Assembly (NCBI GenBank): GCA_013364255.1 | Contig: CP054936.1 | Span: 4,742,853 to 4,806,852 of the forward strand | DNA: 64,000 nucleotides | Source of the DNA: Streptomyces seoulensis | GTDB lineage: Bacteria; Actinomycetota; Actinomycetes; Streptomycetales; Streptomycetaceae | Reading direction: 5' to 3' | Shown here: one piece after another, positions 1 to 8,208 of the stretch | Numbering within the stretch: position 1 is the stretch's first letter | How the letters are laid out: every line of letters begins with the position of its first letter | Translations under genes and position numbers: made by a program | The notes under the pieces: model-generated | The model's database searches: none | Told to the model about the DNA's origin: nothing | The model's input: the letters and a program-made list of their open reading frames with translations, nothing else

Positions 1-723
1 CACTTCACCGGGTACGCCTATCCGATGCACGTGCACGACGCCTGGACGCTGCTGATCGTGGACGACGGGGCCGTGCGGTACGACCTGGACCGGCATGAGC
101 ACGGCACCCCGCACGACACGGTGACCCTGCTGCCGCCGCACGTGGCGCACAACGGCTCCCCGGCCACCGCGCACGGCTTCCGCAAGCGCGTGCTGTACCT
201 CGACTCCAGCCGGCTCGGCGAGGATCTGATCGGGGCCGCCGTGGACGGGCCCGGGCTGCGTGATCCGGTGCTGCGGCGGCGGGTCGGGCAGCTGCACACC
301 GCGCTCGCCCTGCCCGGCGACGAGCTGGAGGCGGAGAGCAGACTGACGCTGGTCGGCGAGCGGCTGCGCGCCCACCTGCGGCCCCGCAGCGCGCCGAAGG
401 ACCCGCGCCCGGATCCCGGAGTGGCGCGGAGGCTGCGGGAGTTGCTGGACGAGCGGGTGCCGCGGGGGCTGACCCTCGACGAGGCGGCGGCCGCCGTGCA
501 CGCCCATCCGGCGCACCTGGTACGGGCGTTCAGCGGGGCGTACGGCATCGCGCCGCACCAGTACCTGATGTCCCGGCGCATCGAGCGGGCCCGGCGGCTG
601 CTCCTGGCGGGGCGGCCGGCGGCCGAGGTGGCCACCGCGGCCGGTTTCTACGACCAGGCCCATCTGACCCGGCACTTCCGGAAGTTGGTCGGGGTCACCC
701 CGGGGCGTTACCGCGCCCGCTGA
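1..723 (+). CDS. AraC-family transcriptional regulator (5' truncated by window edge)
   Basis: The reading frame is open from base 1, so the true start lies outside the window; an in-frame ATG at 25 lies inside the cupin domain. Visible residues start in an AraC-type ligand-binding cupin (PMHVHDAW, then LLPPHVAHNG), which usually senses a small effector. The C-terminal third carries two helix-turn-helix segments of the AraC/XylS type, ending in the family signature around AAGFYDQAHLTRHFRKLVG followed by TPGRYRAR at the extreme C-terminus. It should therefore be a DNA-binding activator or repressor in the cytoplasm. Its target is unknown; nothing downstream on the same strand is close enough to be an operon partner. 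Family assignment is secure, function is not. Confidence 0.9.
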   Translation, partial: HFTGYAYPMHVHDAWTLLIVDDGAVRYDLDRHEHGTPHDTVTLLPPHVAHNGSPATAHGFRKRVLYLDSSRLGEDLIGAAVDGPGLRDPVLRRRVGQLHTALALPGDELEAESRLTLVGERLRAHLRPRSAPKDPRPDPGVARRLRELLDERVPRGLTLDEAAAAVHAHPAHLVRAFSGAYGIAPHQYLMSRRIERARRLLLAGRPAAEVATAAGFYDQAHLTRHFRKLVGVTPGRYRAR

Positions 724-755
724 CGGCGGGACGAGCTGCCGGCGCCGAACTCCGC

Positions 756-1274
756 TCAGTCCGCCGGGCGTTCGGTCAGGTGCGCGAAGGCCGCCAGGTT
801 CCGCGTCGACTCGCCGCGCGAGACCCGCCAGGCGTACTCGCGGCGGATCGCGGCGGCGAAGCCGAGTTCCAGCAGGGTGTTGAAGCTGCCGTCGGCGGCT
901 TCAAGGACCTGGCCGAGCAGGCGGTCGACCTCGTCGGGAGTGACCGCGGCCAGCGGCAGCCGGCCGGTGACGTAGACGTCGCCGAGGCGGTCGACGGCGT
1001 AACCGACGCCGTACAGCTTGAGGTTGCGCTCCAGGAGCCAGCGGTGGACGGCCGCCTCGTTCTCGTCGGGGTGGCGGATGACGAAGGCGTTCAGGGACAG
1101 GGAGTGGCGGCCGACGATCATCTGGAGGGTCGTCGACAGTTTGCGGGTGCCGGGGAGTGTGACGACGTACGTACCCGCCCGGGGGCTCTCCCACTCCACC
1201 TCGGCGTCCTTCAGCGCGGCCTCGATGACCTGTGCCGCCCGCTGCTGCCCGCTCTCGTCCCTGGCCTCACCCAT
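756..1274 (-). CDS. YbjN-domain protein
   Basis: A 172-residue protein with the YbjN fold, related to type III secretion chaperone-like sensory proteins. Visible features are an acidic N-terminus, a beta-rich core (YVVTLPGTRKLSTTLQM, then SLSLNAFVIRHPDEN), and the conserved LYGVGYAVDRLGDVYVTGRL segment. No signal peptide or membrane segment is present, so it should be cytoplasmic. Its start overlaps the end of mshA by 8 bases on the same strand, which points to translational coupling and a shared transcript. The family has no firm biochemical activity, and a link to mycothiol metabolism is inferred from position only. Confidence 0.85.
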   Translation of the reverse strand: MGEARDESGQQRAAQVIEAALKDAEVEWESPRAGTYVVTLPGTRKLSTTLQMIVGRHSLSLNAFVIRHPDENEAAVHRWLLERNLKLYGVGYAVDRLGDVYVTGRLPLAAVTPDEVDRLLGQVLEAADGSFNTLLELGFAAAIRREYAWRVSRGESTRNLAAFAHLTERPAD

Positions 1275-2604
1275 GGTGGGAGCGTACGCGACGGCGGTGG
1301 GCGTGCAGGGCGGCCGTGTAGACGTCGGCGGTGGCGGCCGCCGAGGCGTCCCAGCCGAAGGACTGCGCGTGCCGGGCGGCGGCGGCGCCCATCCGGTCGG
1401 CGAGGCCCGGCTCGTCGGCGAAGTCGCGCAGCACGCGCGCGTAGGCGGCCGGGTCGTGGCCCTGGACCAGGCGGCCGGTCTCGCCGTCGCGCACCGCCAC
1501 CGGCAGGCCGCCGACCGCGGCGGCGAGCACCGGGGTGCCGGTGGCCTGCGCCTCGATGGCGACCAGGCCGAAGGACTCGCTGTAGGACGGCATGACCAGC
1601 ACGGACGCGGCCCGGAACCAGTCGGCGAGCTGGTCCTGCCCGACCGGCGGGCGGAACCGTACGACGTCGGCGATGCCGAGCCGGGCCGCCAGCTTCTGCA
1701 GGCCCTCGGGTTTGGCGAGGCCGCTGCCGCTGGGGCCGCCCACGATCGGGACGACGATGCGCGAGCGCAGGTCGGGGCGCTCGTCGAGGAGGACGCCCAC
1801 CGCCCGCAGCAGCACGTCGGGGGCCTTGAGCGGCTGGATACGGCCGGCGAACAGGGGGATCAGGGCGTCCTCGGGCAGGCCGAGGCGGGCGCGGGCGGCG
1901 GCGCGGCCGTCGCCGGGACGGAAGCGGGTGAGGTTCACTCCGGGGTGCACGACGGCGACCTTGGCGGGGTCGCCCGCGTAGTGCCGTACCAGCTCCTCGG
2001 CCTCCTCCTCGGTGTTGGCGATCAGCCGGTCGGCGGCGGCGACGATCTGGGTCTCGCCGATGACGCGGGCGGCCGGCTCGGGGGTGTCGCCCGCGGCCAG
2101 GCTGGCGTTCTTGACCTTGGCCATGGTGTGCATGGCGTGCACCAGGGGGACGCCCCAGCGCTGGGCGGCGAGCCAGCCGACGTGGCCGGAGAGCCAGTAG
2201 TGGGAGTGGACGAGGTCGTAGTAGCCGGGGCGGTGGCCGGCCCAGGCCTGCATGACGCCGTGGGTGAAGGCGCACAGCTGGGCGGGCAGCTCCTCCTTGG
2301 CCAGGCCCTCGTACGGGCCCGCGTCGACGTGCCGGACCAGGACGCCGGGGGCGAGTTCCACGGCGGGCGGCAGGCCGCCGGCGGTGGCGCGGGTGAAGAT
2401 CTCCACCTCGACGCCCTGGGCGGCCAGGCGCTGGGCCAGTTCCACGATGTAGACGTTCATGCCGCCGGCGTCGCCCGTGCCGGGCTGGTGCAGGGGCGAG
2501 GTGTGCACGGAGAGCATGGCGACGCGCCGGGGGCGACGGTAGAGCCGCAGCCGCGTGGGAGCCGACGCGGAGCGACGCCCGAGCCTGTTGACGTACTGGC
2601 TCAC
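1267..2604 (-). CDS. mshA: D-inositol-3-phosphate glycosyltransferase (mycothiol biosynthesis)
   Basis: MshA transfers GlcNAc from UDP-GlcNAc to 1L-myo-inositol 1-phosphate, the first step of mycothiol synthesis. The 445-residue product is a GT-B, family GT4 enzyme. Visible are HTSPLHQPGTGDAGGMNVYI near the N-terminus (donor and acceptor loop), VVHPGVN, LFAGRIQPLKAP, and the EX7E motif in SYSESFGLVAIEAQ. The frame stays open to 2673, but I chose GTG at 2604, because GAGAGGAA lies about 7 bases upstream and the resulting N-terminus (MSQYVNRLGRR) resembles known streptomycete MshA. mshD is in the same window at 33105, so two of the pathway genes are present. The downstream YbjN gene overlaps its stop. 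Confidence 0.95.
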   Translation of the reverse strand: MSQYVNRLGRRSASAPTRLRLYRRPRRVAMLSVHTSPLHQPGTGDAGGMNVYIVELAQRLAAQGVEVEIFTRATAGGLPPAVELAPGVLVRHVDAGPYEGLAKEELPAQLCAFTHGVMQAWAGHRPGYYDLVHSHYWLSGHVGWLAAQRWGVPLVHAMHTMAKVKNASLAAGDTPEPAARVIGETQIVAAADRLIANTEEEAEELVRHYAGDPAKVAVVHPGVNLTRFRPGDGRAAARARLGLPEDALIPLFAGRIQPLKAPDVLLRAVGVLLDERPDLRSRIVVPIVGGPSGSGLAKPEGLQKLAARLGIADVVRFRPPVGQDQLADWFRAASVLVMPSYSESFGLVAIEAQATGTPVLAAAVGGLPVAVRDGETGRLVQGHDPAAYARVLRDFADEPGLADRMGAAAARHAQSFGWDASAAATADVYTAALHAHRRRVRSHHG

Positions 2605-2822
2605 CTGGCGTTCCTCTCTGCTGCTGTCGCGGACGTGCCGGACAGGGGTCGCGGCGCGCCCTTCGGGACCCAACGCCGGGCGAGCCGGCTTCCATCCCGG
2701 CGCCGGGCCCGGTACGGGGACCTTTACCGAATCATTGCCGATACTCGCTCAACCGTTCGATGTCGAAGGGCGTGACCCGTCGGGGCGAGTCCGCGCCGTA
2801 CGGCCTTCACCGAGTGCCCCCA

Positions 2823-2828
2823 TACCCT
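2823..2828 (+). promoter_or_regulatory. Candidate -10 element for a leaderless transcript
   Basis: TACCCT fits the actinobacterial TAnnnT -10 pattern and ends exactly 7 bases before the ATG at 2836. No Shine-Dalgarno sequence is visible before that ATG. This is the geometry of a leaderless mRNA starting at the A of the ATG. No convincing -35 element was found. Confidence 0.5.
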
Positions 2829-2835
2829 CGTATCC

Positions 2836-3666
2836 ATGACATCCCGCGCCGCCGCCCGCACCGCAGGACCCGTCGGGACGGTGACGCGCGGGACGACCAA
2901 CCCCAACCGGCTGCGCCGCATGGACCGCTGGATAGCGGCCGTGCACGGGGCCGAGCTGCGCCGCGCCGCCGATCCGGTGGCCGTCGACCTCGGCTACGGC
3001 GCCGCCCCCTGGACGGCGGTGGAGCTGCTGCACCGGCTGCGCACGGCCGCGCCCCGCACCCGTGTGGTGGGCGTCGAGATCGAGCCGGCCCGGGTCGCGG
3101 CGGCGCTGCCGTACGAGCGCGACGGGCTGGTCTTCCGGCACGGCGGCTTCGAGGTGCCCGTCGCCCGGCGCCCGCACCTGATCCGCGCGGCGAACGTGCT
3201 GCGGCAGTACGACGAGGCGGAGGTCGCCGCCGTCTGGGAGCGGCTGTGCGCGCGGCTCGCCCCGGCGGACGGGCACGGGCGCGGCGGGCTGCTGGTGGAG
3301 GGCACCTGCGACGAGATCGGCCGGCGGCACGTGTGGGTCGCGCTCGGCCCGGAAGGCCCCCGCACCGTCACCTTCGCCACCCGTCTCGGTTCCCTGCACC
3401 GCCCCTCCGACCTCGCCGAACGCCTCCCGAAGGCGCTCATCCACCGCAACGTGCCCGGCGAGCCGGTGCACGCCTTCCTGCGCGACTTCGACCGCGCCTG
3501 GGCCGCCGCCGCGCCCTACGCCTCCTACGGCGCCCGGCAGCGCTGGCTCCGCGCGGTGCGCGATCTGACGGCCGACTGGCCGGTGACGGACGGGCCGGCG
3601 CGCTGGCGGCAGGGCGAAGTGACGGTGGCGTGGGGGGCGTTGGCGCCGCGCGGGCGACGGGAGTGA
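2836..3666 (+). CDS. Class I SAM-dependent methyltransferase-like protein
   Basis: A 276-residue cytoplasmic protein with a Rossmann-type methyltransferase core. Motif I is seen as AVDLGYGAAPWTAVELL around residues 49-65, followed by an acidic residue at the end of the second strand (VVGVEIEPARV), as expected for SAM binding. The acceptor substrate cannot be read from the sequence, and the C-terminal half is family-specific. It is divergent from mshA, with about 230 bases between them. Because no ribosome-binding site precedes the ATG and a TACCCT box lies 7 bases upstream, translation is probably leaderless. Confidence 0.8.
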   Translation: MTSRAAARTAGPVGTVTRGTTNPNRLRRMDRWIAAVHGAELRRAADPVAVDLGYGAAPWTAVELLHRLRTAAPRTRVVGVEIEPARVAAALPYERDGLVFRHGGFEVPVARRPHLIRAANVLRQYDEAEVAAVWERLCARLAPADGHGRGGLLVEGTCDEIGRRHVWVALGPEGPRTVTFATRLGSLHRPSDLAERLPKALIHRNVPGEPVHAFLRDFDRAWAAAAPYASYGARQRWLRAVRDLTADWPVTDGPARWRQGEVTVAWGALAPRGRRE

Positions 3667-3869
3667 CGCGGGTGATGGGGGTGATGGGGGTGACGGGGGC
3701 GCGCCGGCGTGTGAACTGCGGGGAACGATCTTTGTGAGTCATTCGTCACACAGGCGGGAGATCGTCACGTCTGGGGCGTGCTCGGGGCTTTCACGTAGCT
3801 CTCACGGACCGGACGGTGACGGCCTCTGTCGTTTTGCGCGACGGCGTGGCACGATCCCACCGACGCACT

Positions 3870-3886
3870 TAAGTTACTGACGGTAA
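3870..3886. promoter_or_regulatory. Small inverted repeat ahead of the NlpC/P60 gene
   Basis: TTAC and GTAA form an inverted pair separated by 5 bases (TTACTGACGGTAA) about 25 bases upstream of the NlpC/P60 start, in a locally A+T-richer patch. It resembles a TetR-type half-site arrangement, but with 4-base arms chance is quite possible. No regulator is assigned. Confidence 0.3.
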
Positions 3887-3908
3887 ATCAGATGTGGGGG
3901 GCTGGGGT

Positions 3909-5075
3909 ATGGGACGGGGCAGGCGCACTGTGCTCGCGACGGCCGTGACCGTGGTCTGCGCGGTCACCGTGCTGGGGGCATCGGGCACGGCGTTCGCGAC
4001 CGTGCGGCAGCCGGACCCGTCGGCGGCGCCCACCGCGTCGTCCTCACCGTCCTCGCCGTCCGGGTCGGCCGCCGCGTCGCCCTCCCCCTCCGTCACGCTG
4101 CCGCCGGACAAGGACCTGGAGGCGGTCCGGAAGAAGCTGGACGGGCTGTACCACGACGCCGCCGTCGCCACCGACGCCTACAACGCGGCCGAGGAGAAGG
4201 CCGACAAGCAGTCCGCCGAGATCTCCGAGCTGAACAAGAAGATCGCCGCCGGGCAGCTCAAGCTGGACCGCATGAAGGACCGCGCCGGCGCGGCCGCCCG
4301 CGACCAGTACCGCACCGGCGGGCTGCCGCCCCAGGTGCAGTTCATGCTCAGCGGCGACCCGCAGCGGTTCCTCGACAGCGCCGGTCTGGTGCTCCAGGGG
4401 CAGCGGGCGACCAGCGACCTGATCGACGACATGACCGGCACCCAGCAGGACCTGCGGCACTACGCCGACGACGCCGCCGACCGCCTGAAGGACCTGGAGG
4501 CCCACCGCAAGGCCAAGGCCGCCGCGCAAAAACGCGTCCAGGAGCGGATCGAGGAGGCGGAGAAGCTCCAGGACGCGCTGGAGGCGCGGCAGCGGGAACG
4601 GCTGGCACAGCTGGAGAAGCAGGTCGCCGAGCAGGCGCAGACGGCCTGGCTGGGCACCGGCGTCCTCAAGGACGTCGCCGGCAAGGCGACCGACGCGGGC
4701 ACGGCGGCGGTGCGGTTCGCCACCGCGCAGATCGGCAAGCCGTACGAGTGGGGCGCCGAGGGGCCGAAGACGTACGACTGCTCCGGGCTGACCTCGCAGG
4801 CGTGGGCGGCGGCCGGCCGGCCCATCCCGCGCACCTCCCAGGAGCAGTGGCGGCAGCTGCCGCACGTGGCCGTGCAGGACATGCGCCCGGGCGATCTGAT
4901 CATCTACTTCGGCGACGCCAGCCACGTCGCGATGTACGTCGGCGACGGCAGGATCGTGCACGCCCCGCGCCCCGGCCGGACGGTGACGCTCGCCGGTGCG
5001 GGCGAGATGCCGATCCTGGGCGTGGTGCGGCCGGACGCGACCGAGATTCCGGGACACCGGCCGGACGCGGACTGA
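3909..5075 (+). CDS. Secreted NlpC/P60 peptidoglycan endopeptidase with coiled coil
   Basis: A cell-wall hydrolase expected to cut stem peptides outside the membrane. The N-terminus is a Sec signal peptide (basic RGRR, hydrophobic stretch, AFA cleavage site near residue 31), followed by a Ser/Pro linker and a long charged coiled coil (about residues 65-240) of the type that keeps such enzymes inactive or docks them to FtsEX-like partners. The C-terminal NlpC/P60 domain has the catalytic Cys in YDCSGLTSQAW, the His in SHVAMYVGDG, and a third residue in IVHAP. I chose ATG 3909 because a G-rich run precedes it; an in-frame GTG at 3894 would add five residues and has no ribosome-binding site. Confidence 0.9.
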   Translation: MGRGRRTVLATAVTVVCAVTVLGASGTAFATVRQPDPSAAPTASSSPSSPSGSAAASPSPSVTLPPDKDLEAVRKKLDGLYHDAAVATDAYNAAEEKADKQSAEISELNKKIAAGQLKLDRMKDRAGAAARDQYRTGGLPPQVQFMLSGDPQRFLDSAGLVLQGQRATSDLIDDMTGTQQDLRHYADDAADRLKDLEAHRKAKAAAQKRVQERIEEAEKLQDALEARQRERLAQLEKQVAEQAQTAWLGTGVLKDVAGKATDAGTAAVRFATAQIGKPYEWGAEGPKTYDCSGLTSQAWAAAGRPIPRTSQEQWRQLPHVAVQDMRPGDLIIYFGDASHVAMYVGDGRIVHAPRPGRTVTLAGAGEMPILGVVRPDATEIPGHRPDAD

Positions 5076-5380
5076 GACTCCGGGGGCCGTAGCGCCGAGG
5101 GGCCGGGGGCGGGCCCGAGGCGCCCGGTGACCTGGGCCATGTGACCCACCGCACCCCAAGTCCCCGCCGAACCAGGGTCCGGCGTGAGCTACGTCATCCC
5201 GGGGCCGCAGTCGCGCTGTCCAACTCCGGCAGGAATCGCGGCATATGACAGCGGCCGCGGCGCGAGCGACGTGCCTCACACCATTCCGCTGCGGCGCCGA
5301 CTACCGCTATGGTCCCCGTCGGTGGGGCGAGGTCCCTCGTTGCCCACCACGCCCTCGGGGGGAGGGAAGGAACCCAGGAC
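5076..5380. other. Intergenic region between NlpC/P60 and receiver-PP2C genes
   Basis: About 305 bases with no coding pattern. It must hold the 3' end of the hydrolase transcript and the promoter of the downstream phosphatase gene. TATGGT at about 5308 is a possible -10 box, but with no clear -35. No strong hairpin or riboswitch-like motif is visible. Confidence 0.4.
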
Positions 5381-6727
5381 ATGCCCGTGCCCGTACCGCG
5401 GCAGCGAGCGATCCCGGCCGCGGAGAGCGGTCCGGCGCAGACCGTGTCCCACGGTGCCGGCGGCCCCGCCGCGGCACCGGCCCCGCAGGAAGCCACGAAG
5501 GACATCACGGTAGAGAAGGACAGCCGCACCGCCGGCCACCACGCCCACGGCGGCGGTCAGCTCACGCTGCTGCTGATCGAGGACGACCCCGGCGGCTCGC
5601 CGATCGTGCCCGAACTGACCGACTCCGCCGGAAAGCCGATCCGCATCCGCACCGCCCGCAACCTCACCGAGGCCGGCCGGCTGCTCACCGACGACGTCCA
5701 CTGCATCCTTCTTGACCTCGCGCTGCCCGCGCCGGGCCGGGCGGGCGAGGCGGAGGACGAGCTGGCCGTGCTCAGGCACGTACTGGAACTCGCGCCGCGG
5801 CACGCCGTCCTCGCGCTCACCGCCTCCGGCGACGCCGAGCGCGGCGCCGAGGCGGTGCGGGTGGGGGCCCAGGACTACCTGCTCCGCGACGAGCTGGACG
5901 GCCCCCTGCTGAGCCGGGCCATCCGCTACGCCGTGGAGCGCAAGCGCTCCGACACCGCCGAGCGCAGGCTCGCCGAGGGCAGGCTGCGGGCGCAGGAGAA
6001 CCGCCGGCTGGAGCGCGGCCTGCTGCCGACCCCGCTGCTGGACGGCGCGGCGCTGCGCTTCGCCGCCCGCTACCGGCCCGGCCGCTCGCGCGCGCTGCTC
6101 GGCGGCGACTTCTACGACGCCGTCCGCACCCCCGACGGCACCGTGCACGCCATGATCGGCGACGTCTGCGGGCACGGCCCCGACGAGGCGGCGCTCGGCG
6201 TGGAGCTGCGCATCGCCTGGCGGGCGCTGACCCTGGCGGGGCTGTGCGGGGACGAGCTGCTGAACACGTTGCAGCAGGTGCTGGAGCACGAGCGCGCGGA
6301 CGACGAGATCTTCGCGACGCTGTGCACGGTGGACATCGCGCCGGACGGCCGGCGCGCCGGCCTGTGCCTGGCCGGCCACCCCTCGCCGCTGGTCATCACG
6401 CCCGGCCGGCCCGCCCGGCTGCTGCCGTACGACAACAACGGCCCCGCCCTCGGGCTGCTGCCCGGCGCCCGCTGGCCCCGGACCCAGGTGGAACTGGGCG
6501 CCGAGTGGGGGCTGATGCTGTACACCGACGGTCTGATCGAGGGCCGCACCGGCGTGGACGGCGAGCGGCTCGGCCAGGACGGGATGCTGGAGATGGTCCG
6601 CCGCCAGCTGGACCAGGGCCTGCGCGGCGAGGAGCTGCTGCGGGCGGCGGTGAACGAGGCCCAGGAACTCAACGGCGGCGAGCTGGCCGACGACGTGGCG
6701 GTGGTCCTGCTGGACCGGGAGCGGTAA
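5381..6727 (+). CDS. Response regulator-PP2C (RsbU/SpoIIE-type) serine phosphatase
   Basis: A 448-residue fusion of an N-terminal receiver domain and a C-terminal SpoIIE-type PP2C phosphatase. The receiver shows the acidic pocket (LLIEDDPGG), the phosphoacceptor Asp in CILLDLALP and ALTASGD; the usual conserved Lys after the fifth strand is an Arg (YLLRDEL). The phosphatase shows GGDFYDAV, MIGDVCGHG, LCLAGHPSPL, LMLYTDGLIEG and ADDVAVVLLD, so all metal-binding Asp residues are present. Such proteins dephosphorylate anti-anti-sigma (STAS) proteins; no STAS or kinase partner is encoded nearby. I chose ATG 5381, after GGAAGGAA, over a frame opening at 5309. Confidence 0.9.
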   Translation: MPVPVPRQRAIPAAESGPAQTVSHGAGGPAAAPAPQEATKDITVEKDSRTAGHHAHGGGQLTLLLIEDDPGGSPIVPELTDSAGKPIRIRTARNLTEAGRLLTDDVHCILLDLALPAPGRAGEAEDELAVLRHVLELAPRHAVLALTASGDAERGAEAVRVGAQDYLLRDELDGPLLSRAIRYAVERKRSDTAERRLAEGRLRAQENRRLERGLLPTPLLDGAALRFAARYRPGRSRALLGGDFYDAVRTPDGTVHAMIGDVCGHGPDEAALGVELRIAWRALTLAGLCGDELLNTLQQVLEHERADDEIFATLCTVDIAPDGRRAGLCLAGHPSPLVITPGRPARLLPYDNNGPALGLLPGARWPRTQVELGAEWGLMLYTDGLIEGRTGVDGERLGQDGMLEMVRRQLDQGLRGEELLRAAVNEAQELNGGELADDVAVVLLDRER

Positions 6728-6749
6728 GGCGGCCCGGCTGCCCGCCGGC

Positions 6750-6799
6750 CCGCGCGGGCGCGGTGCTGCGGGGCCGCGCGGGCGCGGTGCTCCGCGCCC
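6750..6799. terminator. Convergent terminator hairpin with an 18-bp direct repeat
   Basis: GGGCGCGG-TGCT-CCGCGCCC (6780-6799) is a perfect 8-bp stem with a 4-base loop, between the convergent phosphatase (+) and DUF2516 (-) genes. An 18-bp sequence (CCGCGCGGGCGCGGTGCT) occurs at 6750-6767 and again at 6774-6791, so the hairpin lies partly inside a duplication with a 24-bp period. Confidence 0.6.
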
Positions 6800-6806
6800 G
6801 CCGTTG

Positions 6807-7157
6807 TCAGCGGCCGCCGTTGTACGGGCCGTACGGGCCGTCGCTGCTGCTGCCGCCTCTGCGGCGGCCCCAGCGGTTGCCGCCGCCGGAGACCTGCTTG
6901 AGCGCGGGCCGGACGTCCACGATGTAGACGATGCTCGCGACCGCGCCGATGGCCGGCAGGATGCCGATGATCGAGAACAGGTAGCTCACGATCAGCGCCA
7001 GCGCCAGGATGATCAGCCAGAACACCTTGTTCTGCTTGTCGGCCGCGCGGAAGGCGTCCTCGCGCCGGAACGCGGCGTCGAACAGCCCGAACGCGGCCAG
7101 GGCCATCAGGAGGATCTTGATGATCCCCAGAAAGCCCGCGAAGCCCAACATCAGCAT
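6807..7157 (-). CDS. DUF2516 family membrane protein
   Basis: A 116-residue protein with at least two, probably three, hydrophobic helices (MLMLGFAGFLGIIKILLMAL, then FWLIILALALIVSYLFSIIG and ILPAIGAVASIVYIV) ending in the conserved VDVRPALKQV, as in DUF2516. Between the helices lies the charged loop DAAFRREDAFRAADKQNK. A Gly/Arg/Ser-rich tail follows. No function is known for the family. ATG 7157 was chosen as start; an in-frame GTG three codons upstream and an ATG two codons downstream are also possible. Confidence 0.85.
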   Translation of the reverse strand: MLMLGFAGFLGIIKILLMALAAFGLFDAAFRREDAFRAADKQNKVFWLIILALALIVSYLFSIIGILPAIGAVASIVYIVDVRPALKQVSGGGNRWGRRRGGSSSDGPYGPYNGGR

Positions 7158-7209
7158 GCCGTCCACCGCCCGTTCTCTCCGACTCGTCCCGTCACCGTAC
7201 CCGTAGAAC

Positions 7210-7238
7210 GGGCCGGGCACCCCGAGGGTGCCCGGCCC
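7210..7238 (-). terminator. Rho-independent-like terminator after the HBHA-like gene
   Basis: GGGCCGGGCACCC and GGGTGCCCGGCCC form a perfect 13-bp stem with a 3-base loop, 60 bases beyond the stop of the HBHA-like gene. There is no U-run, as is common in Streptomyces. Confidence 0.8.
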
Positions 7239-7297
7239 GCCCGTCCGTCGCCCGTTCGGGTGACGCCTGCCGCCGTCCGCCGCGAAAGCGCGGGGCG

Positions 7298-8083
7298 TTA
7301 CTTGGCGGGGGGCGTCGTCTTCTTGGCGGCGGGGGCCGCGTTCTTGCGCGGGGTCGGGGCCTTCTTCGCCGCCGGAGCGGTGGCGGCCCTCTTCGCGGCC
7401 GGGGCGGCGGCGGCCTTGACCTCGGCGCCCCGGGCCTCGGCGGCCTTGGCCTCCTCGACCCGGACCGGCTGGACCGTCGGGGCGGGCTTGGCCACGGTGG
7501 CCGGGGTGGCTGCGGCGGCCGGGGTGGCCGGCTTCACCGGCGCGGCGGCGGCCGCGGGGCGCGGCTTCGGCTCGCGCTCGGGCTCGACCGCGACGGCGAG
7601 CTCCTCGACGCCCTCGGCGATGTCCTCGATGCCCTCGGCGGCCTGGCCGCGCCAGGTCCGCACGGCCTGCTCGCCCTGCTCGGCGAGCTTCTCGTAGGTC
7701 TCGCGGGCCCGGACGGCGTACTCGGCGGCGACGCCGACGCCGCGCAGGGCGAAGTCCTGGGCGCTCTCGCCGAACTTCTTCAGGTCGGCGTCGAAGTTGG
7801 TGCCGAACTTCTTCAGGTCGGTGTCCAGGGAGTTCAGGAAGCCGGTGACGCGGGTCTGGACGGTCTCCTGCGTCTCCTTGACGCGCGCGGTGGCCCGCTC
7901 CTGGACGGCCTTCGGGTCGGTGTTGCGCACGGCGTCGATCCGCGCCGGGGCCTCGGCGCGCAGCTGCTCCACCAGGGCGGGCACCTTCTTGGCCTGCCGC
8001 AGGGCGAGGTCCGCGGTGCCGGCGGCGAAGTAGAGCGGCTTGGGGTCGCTGAGGGTCTTGCGCAGGTCGTCGGTGATGGCCAT
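7298..8083 (-). CDS. Heparin-binding hemagglutinin (HBHA)-like protein
   Basis: A 261-residue protein built like mycobacterial HBHA: a short N-terminal segment (TDDLRKTLSDPKPLYFAAGT), a long amphipathic alpha-helical coiled-coil region (about residues 20-165), and a low-complexity Ala/Pro/Lys-rich tail with AAKK-type repeats at the C-terminus. There is no signal peptide. In mycobacteria the Lys-rich tail binds heparin and DNA and the coiled coil oligomerises; in a soil Streptomyces a role in membrane or nucleoid organisation is just as likely. ATG 8083 is preceded by GGGAGGATC at good spacing, so upstream extensions of the frame are rejected. Confidence 0.85.
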   Translation of the reverse strand: MAITDDLRKTLSDPKPLYFAAGTADLALRQAKKVPALVEQLRAEAPARIDAVRNTDPKAVQERATARVKETQETVQTRVTGFLNSLDTDLKKFGTNFDADLKKFGESAQDFALRGVGVAAEYAVRARETYEKLAEQGEQAVRTWRGQAAEGIEDIAEGVEELAVAVEPEREPKPRPAAAAAPVKPATPAAAATPATVAKPAPTVQPVRVEEAKAAEARGAEVKAAAAPAAKRAATAPAAKKAPTPRKNAAPAAKKTTPPAK

Positions 8084-8208
8084 GGTGATGATCCTCCCGG
8101 ATCGCTTTCGGCTGAGGGTTGTGGTCTGCGTGCTCTGCCGCGGTGGCCTGCCCGGCCGTCCAACCCCGGGGGAGCCGCCGCACCGGCCGGTTCCACGGGG
8201 CCGGCGGA

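Noticed and set aside
1018..2775. 585-codon plus-strand frame across mshA
   Set aside because: mshA on the minus strand is unmistakable; this is its shadow.
3667..3908. Possible c-di-AMP (ydaO-type) riboswitch before the NlpC/P60 gene
   Set aside because: Such riboswitches precede some streptomycete wall-hydrolase genes, but none of the conserved blocks could be found here. The GTGATGGGG micro-repeats at 3667-3695 are simple sequence.
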